Assembly (NCBI RefSeq): GCF_000004075.3
Contig: NC_026661.2
Span: forward strand, 18,194,307 to 18,258,306
Direction of reading: 5' to 3'
Source of the DNA: Cucumis sativus
Taxonomy: Eukaryota; Streptophyta; Magnoliopsida; Cucurbitales; Cucurbitaceae
DNA length: 64,000 bases
How positions within the stretch are numbered: position 1 is the first letter of the stretch; each line of letters opens with the position of its first letter. The translations under genes and the position numbers were made by a program. Positions 34,201 to 44,499 of the stretch are shown here, in pieces. The notes below the pieces were generated by a model. It did no database searches. It saw nothing but the letters and a program-made list of their open reading frames with translations, and was not told the DNA's origin.

Positions 34201-36300
34201 ATTGATAGTAAATTATTGACTTTATTGTATACATATTTTAAAAGTTATAGAGTGAATTACTCGATTCAATAAGACGTGGGTCATTAATTAAGAGATCAAA
34301 AGTTTAATTTATTGCTCATATATAATTCAAAGAGAATGAGAAAGTCTTATTAAGTTATGTTGGTAGGGGTTGGTTGGCTCGTAGATATCTTGACATGAAC
34401 ATTATAAAGTAATTTTAGTATATATTTTTGGGTTTTGAACTTTTTAATGACATCTAAATAGGAGTAATTTAGTTTTTTTTTTTTTACAATAAATTAGAAG
34501 GGAGACTATTTAAGTTTTGCTATTGATAGATAAAATTTAGCTTTTTCTTCTTCATGGTTAGCCAAGAGAGGTTTTTCCATTCATGAGTTAGAATTGCATG
34601 CAAGTAACTTAGATTGGTTTAGTTAGTAAATTTGATAGATTTTAGTAACAAGTTTTGACCATGTTGTATTTTGATCAAACATGCTTACAATACTATTATT
34701 TATATCTTAATTGGGACTAGTGAAGTGTTTTTTCTATATTAAAATGTGGATATATTGCACAAGTACGACAAAAAGTGAAACTCTTTTTTAATTCCAAAGT
34801 TTGGAAAGAATATGTGCTTTTCGTTTATTTGGGAGTTGGGGTTTTTTAAAAGTTATACTAAAAAGGTACATTTTAAAAACTCGAGGAGGGAAATGAGTCT
34901 ATTCTTATAAACCTAAAAACTAAAAGATATTGTTTATAAAACTTATTGATCAAAACACGCATGTTCATCCCAACCAAAAAAGTAAAGAGATAATTTTTTA
35001 TAAGAATTTTAAAGATATATCCTCATTTTCTACATAACTATCCCAATCAAACACATTTAACCTTCCAATGTATGGAGGTGAAATTATTTGCTTCCCTAAT
35101 TATGTGAGTTTAGGTCCTTAACCTTCCAATGTAGGAAGATGAAATTTTTATAGGGTAGAGAGGTAAGAATTAAGGGAGAAGAAGATAGTAGGATGGTAGT
35201 GAACTAAAAGTTGATATTTATTTTGGTTGGTGTGGAAGATCGACTTTAACCTCTGACAAACTATAAGTACTTTAACGACGAACAAACTACATAACATATA
35301 GAAGCTTTTAGAATTCTCTTGTAGGTTTGTGTAAATGTTATCTTACATATTTTACTAACCTAAATGATTTGATCTTATGATCATTTTATTTGTCCTGTGA
35401 GAGAGCAAGAATGTGCTTTCTCAAACGTGGTTACAAGCTAATCCAAAAATTTATTATAACGAAATTTTTTTATTGTTAACATGTAACAAAGTGTTAAAAC
35501 TATGAAAAACAATTTCAGTCTAGATGTGATAGATAAAAAAAAAAAGTAAATTATGCGGTACGCATGCATTGGTGCCTTTCCACCGACTTAAAAAAATTAT
35601 AGCACTAAAATTTGGGATAATAGCGTTTCTCTATTTTGCAATAATGTATTAGAACACAATGGATCCATGTTTTTAGAACTTGTAAAAGAGATGTGAATCC
35701 AAAAGAACTCACATGATATATGGTTGCAACGATGAAGTCGAGCTCTTTCTTGTTTGAATGCAATCTTTCTTTTGTAAAGGCAATTTGTGATTTTGATCAT
35801 TGAGACACAAATATTAGTATATTTGAAGTCATCACGAATTGTGATATCTTACCGTATTTATAAATATTTTTTAAAGTTTTAAGGTTTAAAAAAGTGTTAT
35901 TTTTAAAGTGACAAAATTAATAAAAATATTTATAAAATATCACAATCTATTTATGTTTATTATCGTGAAGATAGATAATAGTAATTTATTTTGATCTATT
36001 ACTATCCATTTTAGAAAATTTATCCTTAAAAGAAGTTCGATAATTTAAAAGAATCTTTTTCTTTAATAATTTTTCTTTCAATGTTATGTTTGTACCTAAA
36101 AAAAACTAAACAATAGTTAAATTTAAAGAAAGTTTTTTTTTTCTTCCAAAGACCCGTTCTCTACAAAACGAAGATGAACTTTGGGTTCAACCAGAGAAAA
36201 TCGTGAATTAAGCGGACCGAACCGAACCACCCACTTCCGGTTCGGTGGACCGAATCTATAAAGAATAAGCGTCTGGTCCAACCCAAAATAAACCGACCAA
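31300..36300. other. Gene-poor interval between the glutaredoxins and the OTU gene
   Basis: About 5 kb with no supportable gene. It has a poly-A run of about 25 at 32716-32740, a minus-strand open frame at 33165-33521 with no recognisable domain, and AT-rich repeat-like DNA. Repeated ATTTAAATATAGCAAAA and GATAGATATTA phrases occur near 33861-34083 and 35850-36030. The right end holds the OTU gene promoter. Confidence 0.5.
33861..34083. mobile_element. Small AT-rich repeat with ATATAGCAAAA borders
   Basis: TTTTCAAATATAGCAAAATG at the left and TTTTTAAATATAGCAAAAGG at the right enclose a core with TAGATAGATATTACTATCTA. Related cores (GATAGATAATAG, TCTATCAACGATAA) recur near 35970 and 60180. It is probably a non-autonomous element family typical of cucurbits; that name is from memory. 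Confidence 0.35.
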
Positions 36301-36394
36301 ACATTCAATAACTAGTGGCACTTCCGTAGTATCCTTGAACTTCAGGCCGACTCTTTAACAATTTTGGTTAGTGTCACTTTAAGGTTAAGAGACT

Positions 36395-36619
36395 GCAGTC
36401 CTTGTTCGTCTTCTCCTAATGCCCTAGCTTCTCTCAGTTCCATTTCCTCTTCAACCTCTCATCACATTTCATTTCCAATTTTCCGTTCGATTTGGCCCTA
36501 AATTCTGCTATACTGCTCTTTGCTTTTTTTATTTCGACGGAAAATTGTTGATATTTAGAAGAAGAACGCTTGGTGAGGGTCATTTCTTAAGTAATTCTTG
36601 AAGAAGATAGTTGCTGAGG
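36395..36619 (+). other. Probable non-coding first exon of the OTU gene
   Basis: A pyrimidine-rich segment with CTTCTCCTAATGCCCTAGC and ATTTGGCCCTAAATT, typical of a plant 5' UTR, ends at a good donor (GTTGCTGAG|GTAGAG). The next acceptor in use is TTTATATCAG at 39388. The start is a guess; no TATA box is evident. Confidence 0.45.
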
Positions 36620-38289
36620 TAGAGCTTGGCTTCTAAATCTATTATTTGATTTTTGATTGCCCGTCTTCGTTTTTATGGCCTCTCTATCTCAAATTATAGT
36701 GAAATCTGAGTTCCGTTTTCACGTTTTTGTATTATTCTTTTGGTTTTTTTTGTTAACAATGGTATTGAAATTTTCCGAACTGAGTTTCGACTCTAATATT
36801 TGAAGTGGGTTTTGAATTATGATTTTTGTTTTAAAGCATGTGAAAAGAAGGATGAGAAGGCATTCTTCAGATCATGATGCTACTGGTTCTAGAATTTGAT
36901 ATGTAGTTTGTTTTGATTAATTGGACTGTTACTTGGAGGATATACTGAACTTGAGTGAATTTTATATGGATATACATGAGTATGTGGACTAACTTGCCCT
37001 TATCTTAACAATCTCAGGACAAGCCATCCTACACCACTTAGCAAATTAAAGTTATAAAATTTTAGCATAAGTAGGTGGCCATTTGAGATTTCATTAGCCT
37101 TATCTTATTGAAAGTCTGAAGACGGTGATGTTGGAATCCATAAATCTTAGTTCCAAATCTTTTGGCTTCAGTTATATTTTCTGAATGGAAGTATCGTACG
37201 CCTTTGCTGATGAACTATCCTCTCAGTTTTATGGAAAGGGGAGGGCGGCAATGGTTATTCATTTTTTTAAAAGTGGGTTTTAGTTTATTGATTCTGTGGG
37301 GAGATCGAATTTGAGATTGGTAATTAACGCCTAAAGTCAACCTTTAAGGGTGGCCATCTTCACAAATTGGTAGTAGCATTTACTTTTGTAGTTTATGGTC
37401 TAAGGCACCAAGCTTTGGTTGTGGATAGTTTATAAACTTGGGATGCAGTAAGTTTTTTTTTCCTAAACAAACCTGAAACTGAACTTTTCCTAAAATAAGT
37501 CTAATGCTCAAAATACAAAGAAACAAATGAGCAAAAATGCATGAATAATGGAACCTTGAGATCAACAGATACACCCGGATATCTCAATTAGGTTGACACA
37601 TCCATAGCACCCTCATCACACCCCAATACAAATGAAATCCTCTAAAATTCATATAAGGTTGAAATAACACTTCCTTGAACCACTAAAAACCTAATTCTGA
37701 ACATGGATTCATTCCTTTTGTTGTGGTGTTCTGATCCGAGTTGGAAAGATGTTCATCGATTTCTTGAAGCACTATAGGTTGTGAACAACTTGCATTTTAG
37801 GAGGCCTCTATATGATGTGAATTGGAGATATGTGAGCTCTCTTACCTTTTGTTTTTCAGTCAAAGAAAGCATTTAAGATCAGAGTTGATGTCTCTCTTAT
37901 GGATTGCATTAGCCATCTTGTTTTTTCTTCTACTTTTTTTCTAAAGGAACATTTGATCACAAATAAAGAGATGGGGTTGGTTTCTAGCCTATAACCTATA
38001 AGGTGAGCTATATGTGCCTAAGCATTTGAGCAAGCATGATGGCTCATTAGAAGGTTACATTTTGAAGATTGTGAAGTTCTTTTTGTGATGAAGTAGGGAG
38101 AAGAGGAAGAGACAAACATATTGAGGGAGAGTATCTGCTCAACCTACACCCCTAGGTTAATGTAGTTACTAGATCGATGTAAATAAAGACTAAAGAATAT
38201 AATTAATTAAATACTTGTCATTAAATCAAGTAAATAGCTATTACTTGATTCATAATTTAGTTCAACATCCCCCTGCTAGCGAATATGCC

Positions 38290-38940
38290 TTTGTAGGACA
38301 ATGAGCTTAGTACCCAAAGGAGATATTTCTCTTCAACTTCCTTCCTTTTCCCATTTGGTTCCTTGTGTTGTGAGGGAAGGTCCAAACATATTTTTGGGAG
38401 GATCATTGGGTAGGGGATAAATCCCCTCTCTTATGCTTTTCTTTGGTTATATCATTTGACATCTTTTAAAAACTCTCTTGTGTCAGTTTCTTTCTCCTTT
38501 GGTTTTCATTGGTTGTTGTCCAATAGAGAAACAACGAAGGTAGCCTCTCTTCTCTTTTTGATTGAGGGTTTTAACTTTAGGCTTGGGAGACAGGATGTTT
38601 GTGTTAAGAATCCTAATCGCTTAGAAGGTTTCTCTTGTAAGTCTTTCTTAAGGATCTTATTGGATTCCTCTCCTGATGTCAAGACTATCCTTGATGTTTT
38701 GTGGAGGATTAAGAGTTTGAAGGAACTCAAGTTTTTCTCTCTTGACAAGTTTTGCTCGATCTTGTGAATACTATGGATAGGTTTTTGAGAAAGATGGCTT
38801 CATTAGTGGGTTCTTTTTGTTGTATCCTTTGTGGGGAAGTTGGAGGAAAACTTGGATTACCTTCTTGCTTCTTTCAGGAGTTTGATTTTGCTTACTTGTC
38901 AAAGGGATGTTTGGTTGATGATCGAGGACAGAATTCTTAA
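38290..38940 (+). mobile_element. LINE (L1-type) fragment, 3' part of the reverse transcriptase ORF
   Basis: Frames read SFKNSLVSVSFSFGFHWLLS, NRETTKVASLL, LEGFSCKSF, LWRIKSLKELKFF, VNTMDRFLRKMASLVGSF and CCILCGEV. This series is the region after the polymerase domain plus the zf-RVT zinc knuckle found at the end of plant L1 ORF2. Upstream, GEGPNI-like and WVGD-like remnants are partly readable. The frame shifts between pieces, and the sequence past CCILC is shortened, so this is a dead 5'- and internally truncated insertion. It lies in sense orientation within the long 5' UTR intron of the OTU gene. Confidence 0.7.
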
Positions 38941-39392
38941 ACCTTCTAGTAGAAATGAAACGTCTGTAGGAACTAGTAAATAGCTGTAAATGTGAGCTCA
39001 CGACAATTTCAAACTAAGACGGTTTCTAACTGCCACTTCTCTAATTTTCTTTATGAGATATGATAAGAAAAATATTTATTCGTAACATCGAAGGAGCTGC
39101 TCATCAATTGTTAATTCTTGATCGACCTTGCTTTCTCCTTTTTTTTTTTGTTTATTTTTTATTCTTAATTACAAAAGCTTTTAATAATTCCCCCACCCAC
39201 CCACACATAGACATAAGGCCTCAATTTTCATGTTTACAAGTAGCTTATAACACTTAAGTTGTAGTGAGAATTCTCTTAGTTCTTACTGGAGTTATATTTT
39301 TTAGACTAATCAGCAATTTTATAACTTGAGAAGTTAAATTGAAGCTTTTGATGGATGTTACAAACTCTGTTTCTTGCATTTATATCAGAACT

Positions 39393-40638
39393 ATGGAGGA
39401 CACTCAGCAAACAGAGGACACTCAGCAAACAGAGGACACATCATCTGGAACTGTCCCAGATAAAGCATCTCAAGAGAATCATGAAAGTCGTGATGAAATG
39501 CTTTCAAGGCATAGGTAAATTGAAATTTTGTCATCTTGACTTGCATCTGTTGCTTTTCATTAATGATATTTTCTCCGTTTTTTTTTTATGTATGGCCTGT
39601 TGTTTCATTGTTTGCTGCCAGTGGTGTTTAATATAATTGGTGATATTGTTGACTTTTGCATTTTGCACCATATTTTCTGCTGCGACTTCAAGTGCATTGT
39701 TAACCGTTTGTGTCTATGGTGCTCGTAAAATTTTCATTTATTGTTATTCATGTTATTATATAGCTACTGCATCTTTGTGCAGGAAAGAGATATCTCAGTT
39801 GCAGAACAAAGAAATTGAACTTAAAAAGGCAGCAGCTAGAGGTAGCAAAGCTGAACAAAAAGTGAAGAAAAAACAGGTGGAGGAAGAGATATCTCAACTT
39901 TCTGTGAAGCTAAAAAAGAAACAGGCCGAAGAACTTGCGTCCTTAGGCTTTAGTAACAGTAATGGAAATGAAAAAAACATCGACAATCTAGTGAAGGCCA
40001 TAGCTGGGGTATCTATGGCAGCTCAGTCCGATCATTCAAAGCCGAGCAAAAGCACAAGGCGTAAAGAGAAAAGGGCTCAACAAGAAGCCGAAAGAGATCG
40101 AAGAATTGAAGAGGAGCAAAGCAACATTGTGAGTGATAGAATGATCGAAAATGAACATTTGGAAAAGAAGCTCGAACCTCTTGGCTTGACTGTCAACGAA
40201 ATCAAGCCAGATGGACATTGCCTCTACAGGGCAGTTGAAAACCAGCTAGCCTACCTTTCAGGAGGTTCGTCTCCATATAATTACCAACAACTTCGGGAGA
40301 TGGTAGCAGCTTACATGAGAGACCATTCAACTGATTACATGCCATTTTTCCTCTCGGACAATGGCGTAGAAGGCAACTCCAACAGTTCGTTGGCTGAAAG
40401 GTTTGAAAACTACTGCAAGGAAGTTGAGTCAACTGCAGCATGGGGAGGGCAGCTGGAACTTGGTGCTTTAACACATTGCCTTAGAAAACATATCATGATA
40501 TTTTCGGGATCGTTCCCTGATGTGGAAATGGGGAAAGAATACAAATCTGAAGGGGTAATAAACTCAAGTATTAGGTTGTCTTACCATAAGCATGCCTTTG
40601 GACTTGGGGAGCACTACAATTCTGTGGTTCCTGTATGA
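39393..40638 (+). CDS. OTU-domain cysteine protease (OTUD6 / plant OTU5 type)
   Basis: Coding exons 39393-39514 and 39783-40638, joined AG|GTAAAT to TGTGCAG|G, give 325 residues, close to plant OTU5 and human OTUD6B. Residues 3-16 contain a short TQQTED repeat. Residues 40-160 form a charged coiled coil, as in OTUD6. The OTU domain starts near 165: the nucleophile is in [10 protein letters not shown] (D184, C187), a conserved AAWGGQLEL lies near 259, and the catalytic His is in GLGEHYNSV (H318). OTU5 trims ubiquitin chains and affects chromatin, phosphate starvation and flowering in Arabidopsis. The second exon's frame is open upstream to 39637, but that part is intron. A non-coding exon near 36.5 kb and an intron of about 2.8 kb precede it. 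It looks orthologous to At3g62940, from memory. Confidence 0.94.
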
Positions 40639-40699
40639 TGATGAAGTTGGGTGGTATAATCATGAAGGGCCACTTTTACTTTGGCATTTATTCTGTTAT

Positions 40700-43600
40700 G
40701 CAATATCTTTTTTGAGCCTCGAGTTTGTACCTAAAGGACAAGGGAGAAGGGTGTGCCAAAAAAAAATATAATGTTCTTCTTTTTGTTTCCTTCCTTAGAT
40801 ATTTAGCTTTCTTTCACATTTATTCTTCAATTTACCGAATCCAATTCTTCTGTGTTATCTTATAACACTTTCGTTTGCTGTTTTATCTATTGTTTTTTAT
40901 CTTCTGTTGCACAAGCTTTTACAGGATTGAAGGTAAATATCCTCACTCCTTTTGAGTATCTCAATTATCCAACAAAACCACTTATACCACTTATCTTATA
41001 ATATTTGAATGCTAAGAAAACTTGCATGAGTATCTATTATGGCTATTATGGATTAAATTCATTCCTTCTATGTCTAGATATTCTACTCCAACAAAACGAT
41101 CTTGTCTTGTGTAATATTATGCTTTTCTAGACATGGAAAAATTATGTTTCAAGTATGATGGTAGTTGTAATTATACTTTCAAACTCTCATAATGACTATC
41201 TCACTCTTCTAAAAGTGCTAATGTTAAAATTAAACTTTTAAATTTACAATCATTATAGAAATTGAACATTCCAACCTAAAATGTAATAGTAAAATCTAAT
41301 ATTCAACAGTAATTGACTTTCCTTGGATATTAAGGTTAGTAATTGACACTACTTTTCTCGGGAATATTGGGTTATGCAAAAGCAAGCATTGCAGACCCAC
41401 TTATCATGGCAGAACATTTGTTATCTTCTTAAAATTTCAGTGCCCAAGTGTCATGAAATGAATAGTTGAGCTTGGAAATATGAAAGATATGGGAACTAAG
41501 GAATCTAATAATCATTAATTGTATAGAGAGCCTCTTGATGCTGTGGATTTTGCTAAAGAAAAATGTATCTCATCTAAGAAACTGACAAGAAGAAGATATG
41601 TTCAACTGTTCACATCAAGCTGTTGAGATAAGAAAACACCAAGTAGAGTACCACTTGTCCAAAACACACTTATAGAGAGAGAGGAGAAAATTCCAATGCC
41701 TTAATTGGGAATTTTTGTTATTCCTCATCCCATAATTGATCTTCATAATTCTTTCTATAAGATTTGCAAAAACTATTTTCATTTGCCCTTTCAATGAAAC
41801 AAGAGACAAACTGAAAGTTCAATCTCATGTTACTTCCACTTGGAATTTTTATCAGACAAACAAATAACTATTGCTACTTCTGAACCCTCAAATCAAAATT
41901 TGAAATTCTCTTACAATCTATTTTAGTTAATTACAAATATAGTATGCACCAAAATTAATGATAGAAACACTTATTTGATACATTTTAAATTTAAAACATA
42001 AAACACTCGCTACACATATTCTAAAGTTTCGATTTCAGTGATCCACTTAACACAATGTACCTGTATTTCTTATTCTTTCTCTTTTCTCCCTTTTGTTATC
42101 TCTACTTTTCAGTTTTCACAAAATATTAGAAATACAATTGAGATTGAAAATTACTATGAAATTGTAATAAATTTTTTATATGATAAAGAGTTTCATAACA
42201 CTGTTATCTTCTATATCTCCTCTTTATCTAGTTGTCTAACTCCTTTTTGGATTCTATTTATGTAGGCATGATTGGGTAATGAAAAAACAAGTTTTTTTAA
42301 AAGAAAAATAAAATAAAATAAAGTTTATTATTAAATTAAATAAATATGGATACCAAAGATTTTCAAACCTAAATGTTTGATTGCCACATCACCCAAAAGT
42401 ATAATGATCTAACATCTAAGTTCATCACAATTCACAAGTTAGTTTAATCTAAACTAACAAAAGTAAATCAATATTATTTTAATGTGAATTAGTATAATTA
42501 TTTTTTATTTTCCATTGCCCCTAAAATTGTATTAAATATTTACATTAACACATGTTATATATTAAATTTTACCAAAATAGTTATCAGACATGTTTGTAAT
42601 TTAGTTCTTACAAGAAATGAAAATGTGATGAAGCAGATCTTTAAGAACTAAACTTACCTACCTTAAAGCAGTAATAGTAAAGGCATCATAGCTAATTGGA
42701 CACTTCACATATAGCCTCAAATATGAAAATTGATTTATTAAATCAAACATGTAGCCAAAAGAAAATGTAGAAAGAAAACATTGTCAAAAGTGAGCATAGT
42801 TAAAAAGCAATTAACATGTTTACTTTAAATGAGGTTAAATGAGGTTGAAGGTTTAATCTCTCTTTCTTGTACTTTCAAGGGAAAAAAAACGTTGAACCTA
42901 ACAATTTTGTTAAATTCTTTCAAATTTGAACACAAATCATATTCGCAGCACATGTGTTTTTACCTGCTTGGGAATAGAATATTAGAAGCATTTACCCCTT
43001 TCAAAATACACAAACACACACACACACACACACACACAAGCATTTTTACCTACAAGAAATGCAAAGAGCCAAGAAGATAATTTGGTGGGACCTTCAATTT
43101 GTCATCTCCTTCCATGTACGGCTGATGGGAAGATCTTCATGCTGTTGTTGCTGGAAGATTAACTTTATCAAAGCATCTTTATTTCCCAAGATCTTCCTTT
43201 TCCAGCCTTTCCCTGAATTGTTTTGTCACAAATGGCTGCAAAATCTTGCTCATGAAAAAAGGAAAATCCATGACTTTCTTTTTAAATTGGATAAGCCTCA
43301 AGCTCTCATCTCCAACTAAGCAGATGCTCCAAAATAAGTTAGGCCATGACAGGTTCAGCAATGTGAAAATGACAAGGAAATAGAGAATAAAAAGTACACA
43401 AGATGTCATGGTTGGTACCACTATTGTGGTTCTGGCTCTCAAATATTATGAAATATGGACAATGAATACCAAAATAAGAAGCCTTAGCCTTTTACAAATT
43501 GGAATTTACTAAATGGCTAAAAAAGGAGAAGAAATGGCTCTAAAATTTAACCAATCTCTTATTCATTCTTTCAGAGTGGTACTTCTAGCTTTGATTTGTG

Positions 43601-43800
43601 CATTAACTATCTCACATTTTCCATGAGACTCACCTTGTCATTATCAAATATCAAATATCATGAAGGGTATTTTGGAAATCTGCGTACACATTTCCTGAAA
43701 GTTATATTCCTTTCTGCTGTTATTCAATCACAATAGGAAAAGAAACCGATTCTGATATTCCAACTTGCATAAAAATGAACAGCTAACCCCATGACATGAA
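40700..43800. other. Intergenic, no gene seen
   Basis: It holds the OTU 3' UTR at the left, then AT-rich DNA. A (CA)n microsatellite lies at about 43013-43038. Several open frames lack start context, domains or splice logic. Confidence 0.5.
43013..43038. repeat. (CA)n microsatellite
   Basis: About 12 near-perfect CA repeats. Confidence 0.9.
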
Positions 43801-43812
43801 ATCCCACATCAG

Positions 43813-43820
43813 TATAAATA
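43813..43820 (+). promoter_or_regulatory. TATA box of the 43.9-kb glutaredoxin
   Basis: AGTATAAATAGAC, 91 bp above the ATG, with TSS expected near 43845. Confidence 0.65.
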
Positions 43821-43910
43821 GACAACAATGGGAGCTTTAAACTCATTAACAGAACAAAAGAAAAAAACCAAGATTTCCTTCTAAACAGAAAAACCACATT
43901 TCCAAGAGCC

Positions 43911-44225
43911 ATGGATATGAATGCAGTGAAAGGGTTGGTAGCTGAGAAGCCAGTAGTGATCTTCAGCAGGAGCCAATGCTCAATGAGCTATACAGTAAAG
44001 ACACTTATATCAAGCTTTGGAGCTAATCCTACTGTGTATGAGCTTGATGAGATACCCAATGGGCATCAAATTGAGACACTGTTGCTTCAACTAGGATGCC
44101 AGCCATGTGTACCTGCTATTTTCATTGGGCAGAAGTTAATTGGTGGTGCAAGAGAGCTCATGAGCCTGCAGGTCAGGAATGAGCTTATGCCATTGCTCAT
44201 GAGTGCCAGAGCTATATGGGTTTGA
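43911..44225 (+). CDS. CC-type glutaredoxin, CSMS active site (GRXS-like)
   Basis: Intronless, 104 residues, ATG at 43911 in strong context (GCCATGGAT); a second ATG lies two codons on. The active site is SQCSMSY at residues 23-29: the first Cys is kept and the second position is Ser, giving a monothiol-like site with no resolving Cys. PCVPAIFIGQKLIGGARELM holds the GSH-binding region. The C-terminus ARAIWV fits the A-[IL]-W-[LV] motif. VKGLVAEKPVVIFSRSQ and GANPTVYELD resemble Arabidopsis GRXS6 (At3g62930), from memory. It faces the opposite way to the two other glutaredoxins in the window, across the OTU gene, which is also the order I recall from Arabidopsis. Likely role: nuclear regulator with TGA factors in nitrate or cytokinin responses. 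Confidence 0.93.
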   Translation: MDMNAVKGLVAEKPVVIFSRSQCSMSYTVKTLISSFGANPTVYELDEIPNGHQIETLLLQLGCQPCVPAIFIGQKLIGGARELMSLQVRNELMPLLMSARAIWV

Positions 44226-44499
44226 AAGAAAAGCTGAATTTCAGCACACAACTCTTGAGAAGTTTGCTGATAATACATGTCTTTTCTTTTCTACTTCTTT
44301 CTTATTTTCCCCTTTTTTTTCTTTTTTGTTGGATGGTTTTGGGGGACTGTTCACTCTATTTTGACTTCCAAAGTTGAGAATTGAGAGAACTTTTTACCCT
44401 CTCTTGTTCTTCATGTCACACATGCTGACATGCTAAGTAAAGAGGGAATTCCTTATGCACTTACAAGACAGATAATGAATCAAAACAGCTCATGTTGTC

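Noticed and set aside
34255-34325. SINE-like wording (ACTCGATTCAATAAGACG, then GATCAAAAGTTTAATTT)
   Set aside because: The B box is too degraded to support a call; a similar weak case lies near 15280-15340.
36123-36308. Minus-strand frame with repeated RFGP words
   Set aside because: Caused by short CCGAACC/GGTTCGG repeats in the OTU promoter region; no protein logic.
39637-39782. N-terminal extension of the OTU frame ([20 protein letters not shown])
   Set aside because: It is intron read-through. An in-phase upstream exon (39393-39514) and a good acceptor at 39781-39782 give the conserved protein.
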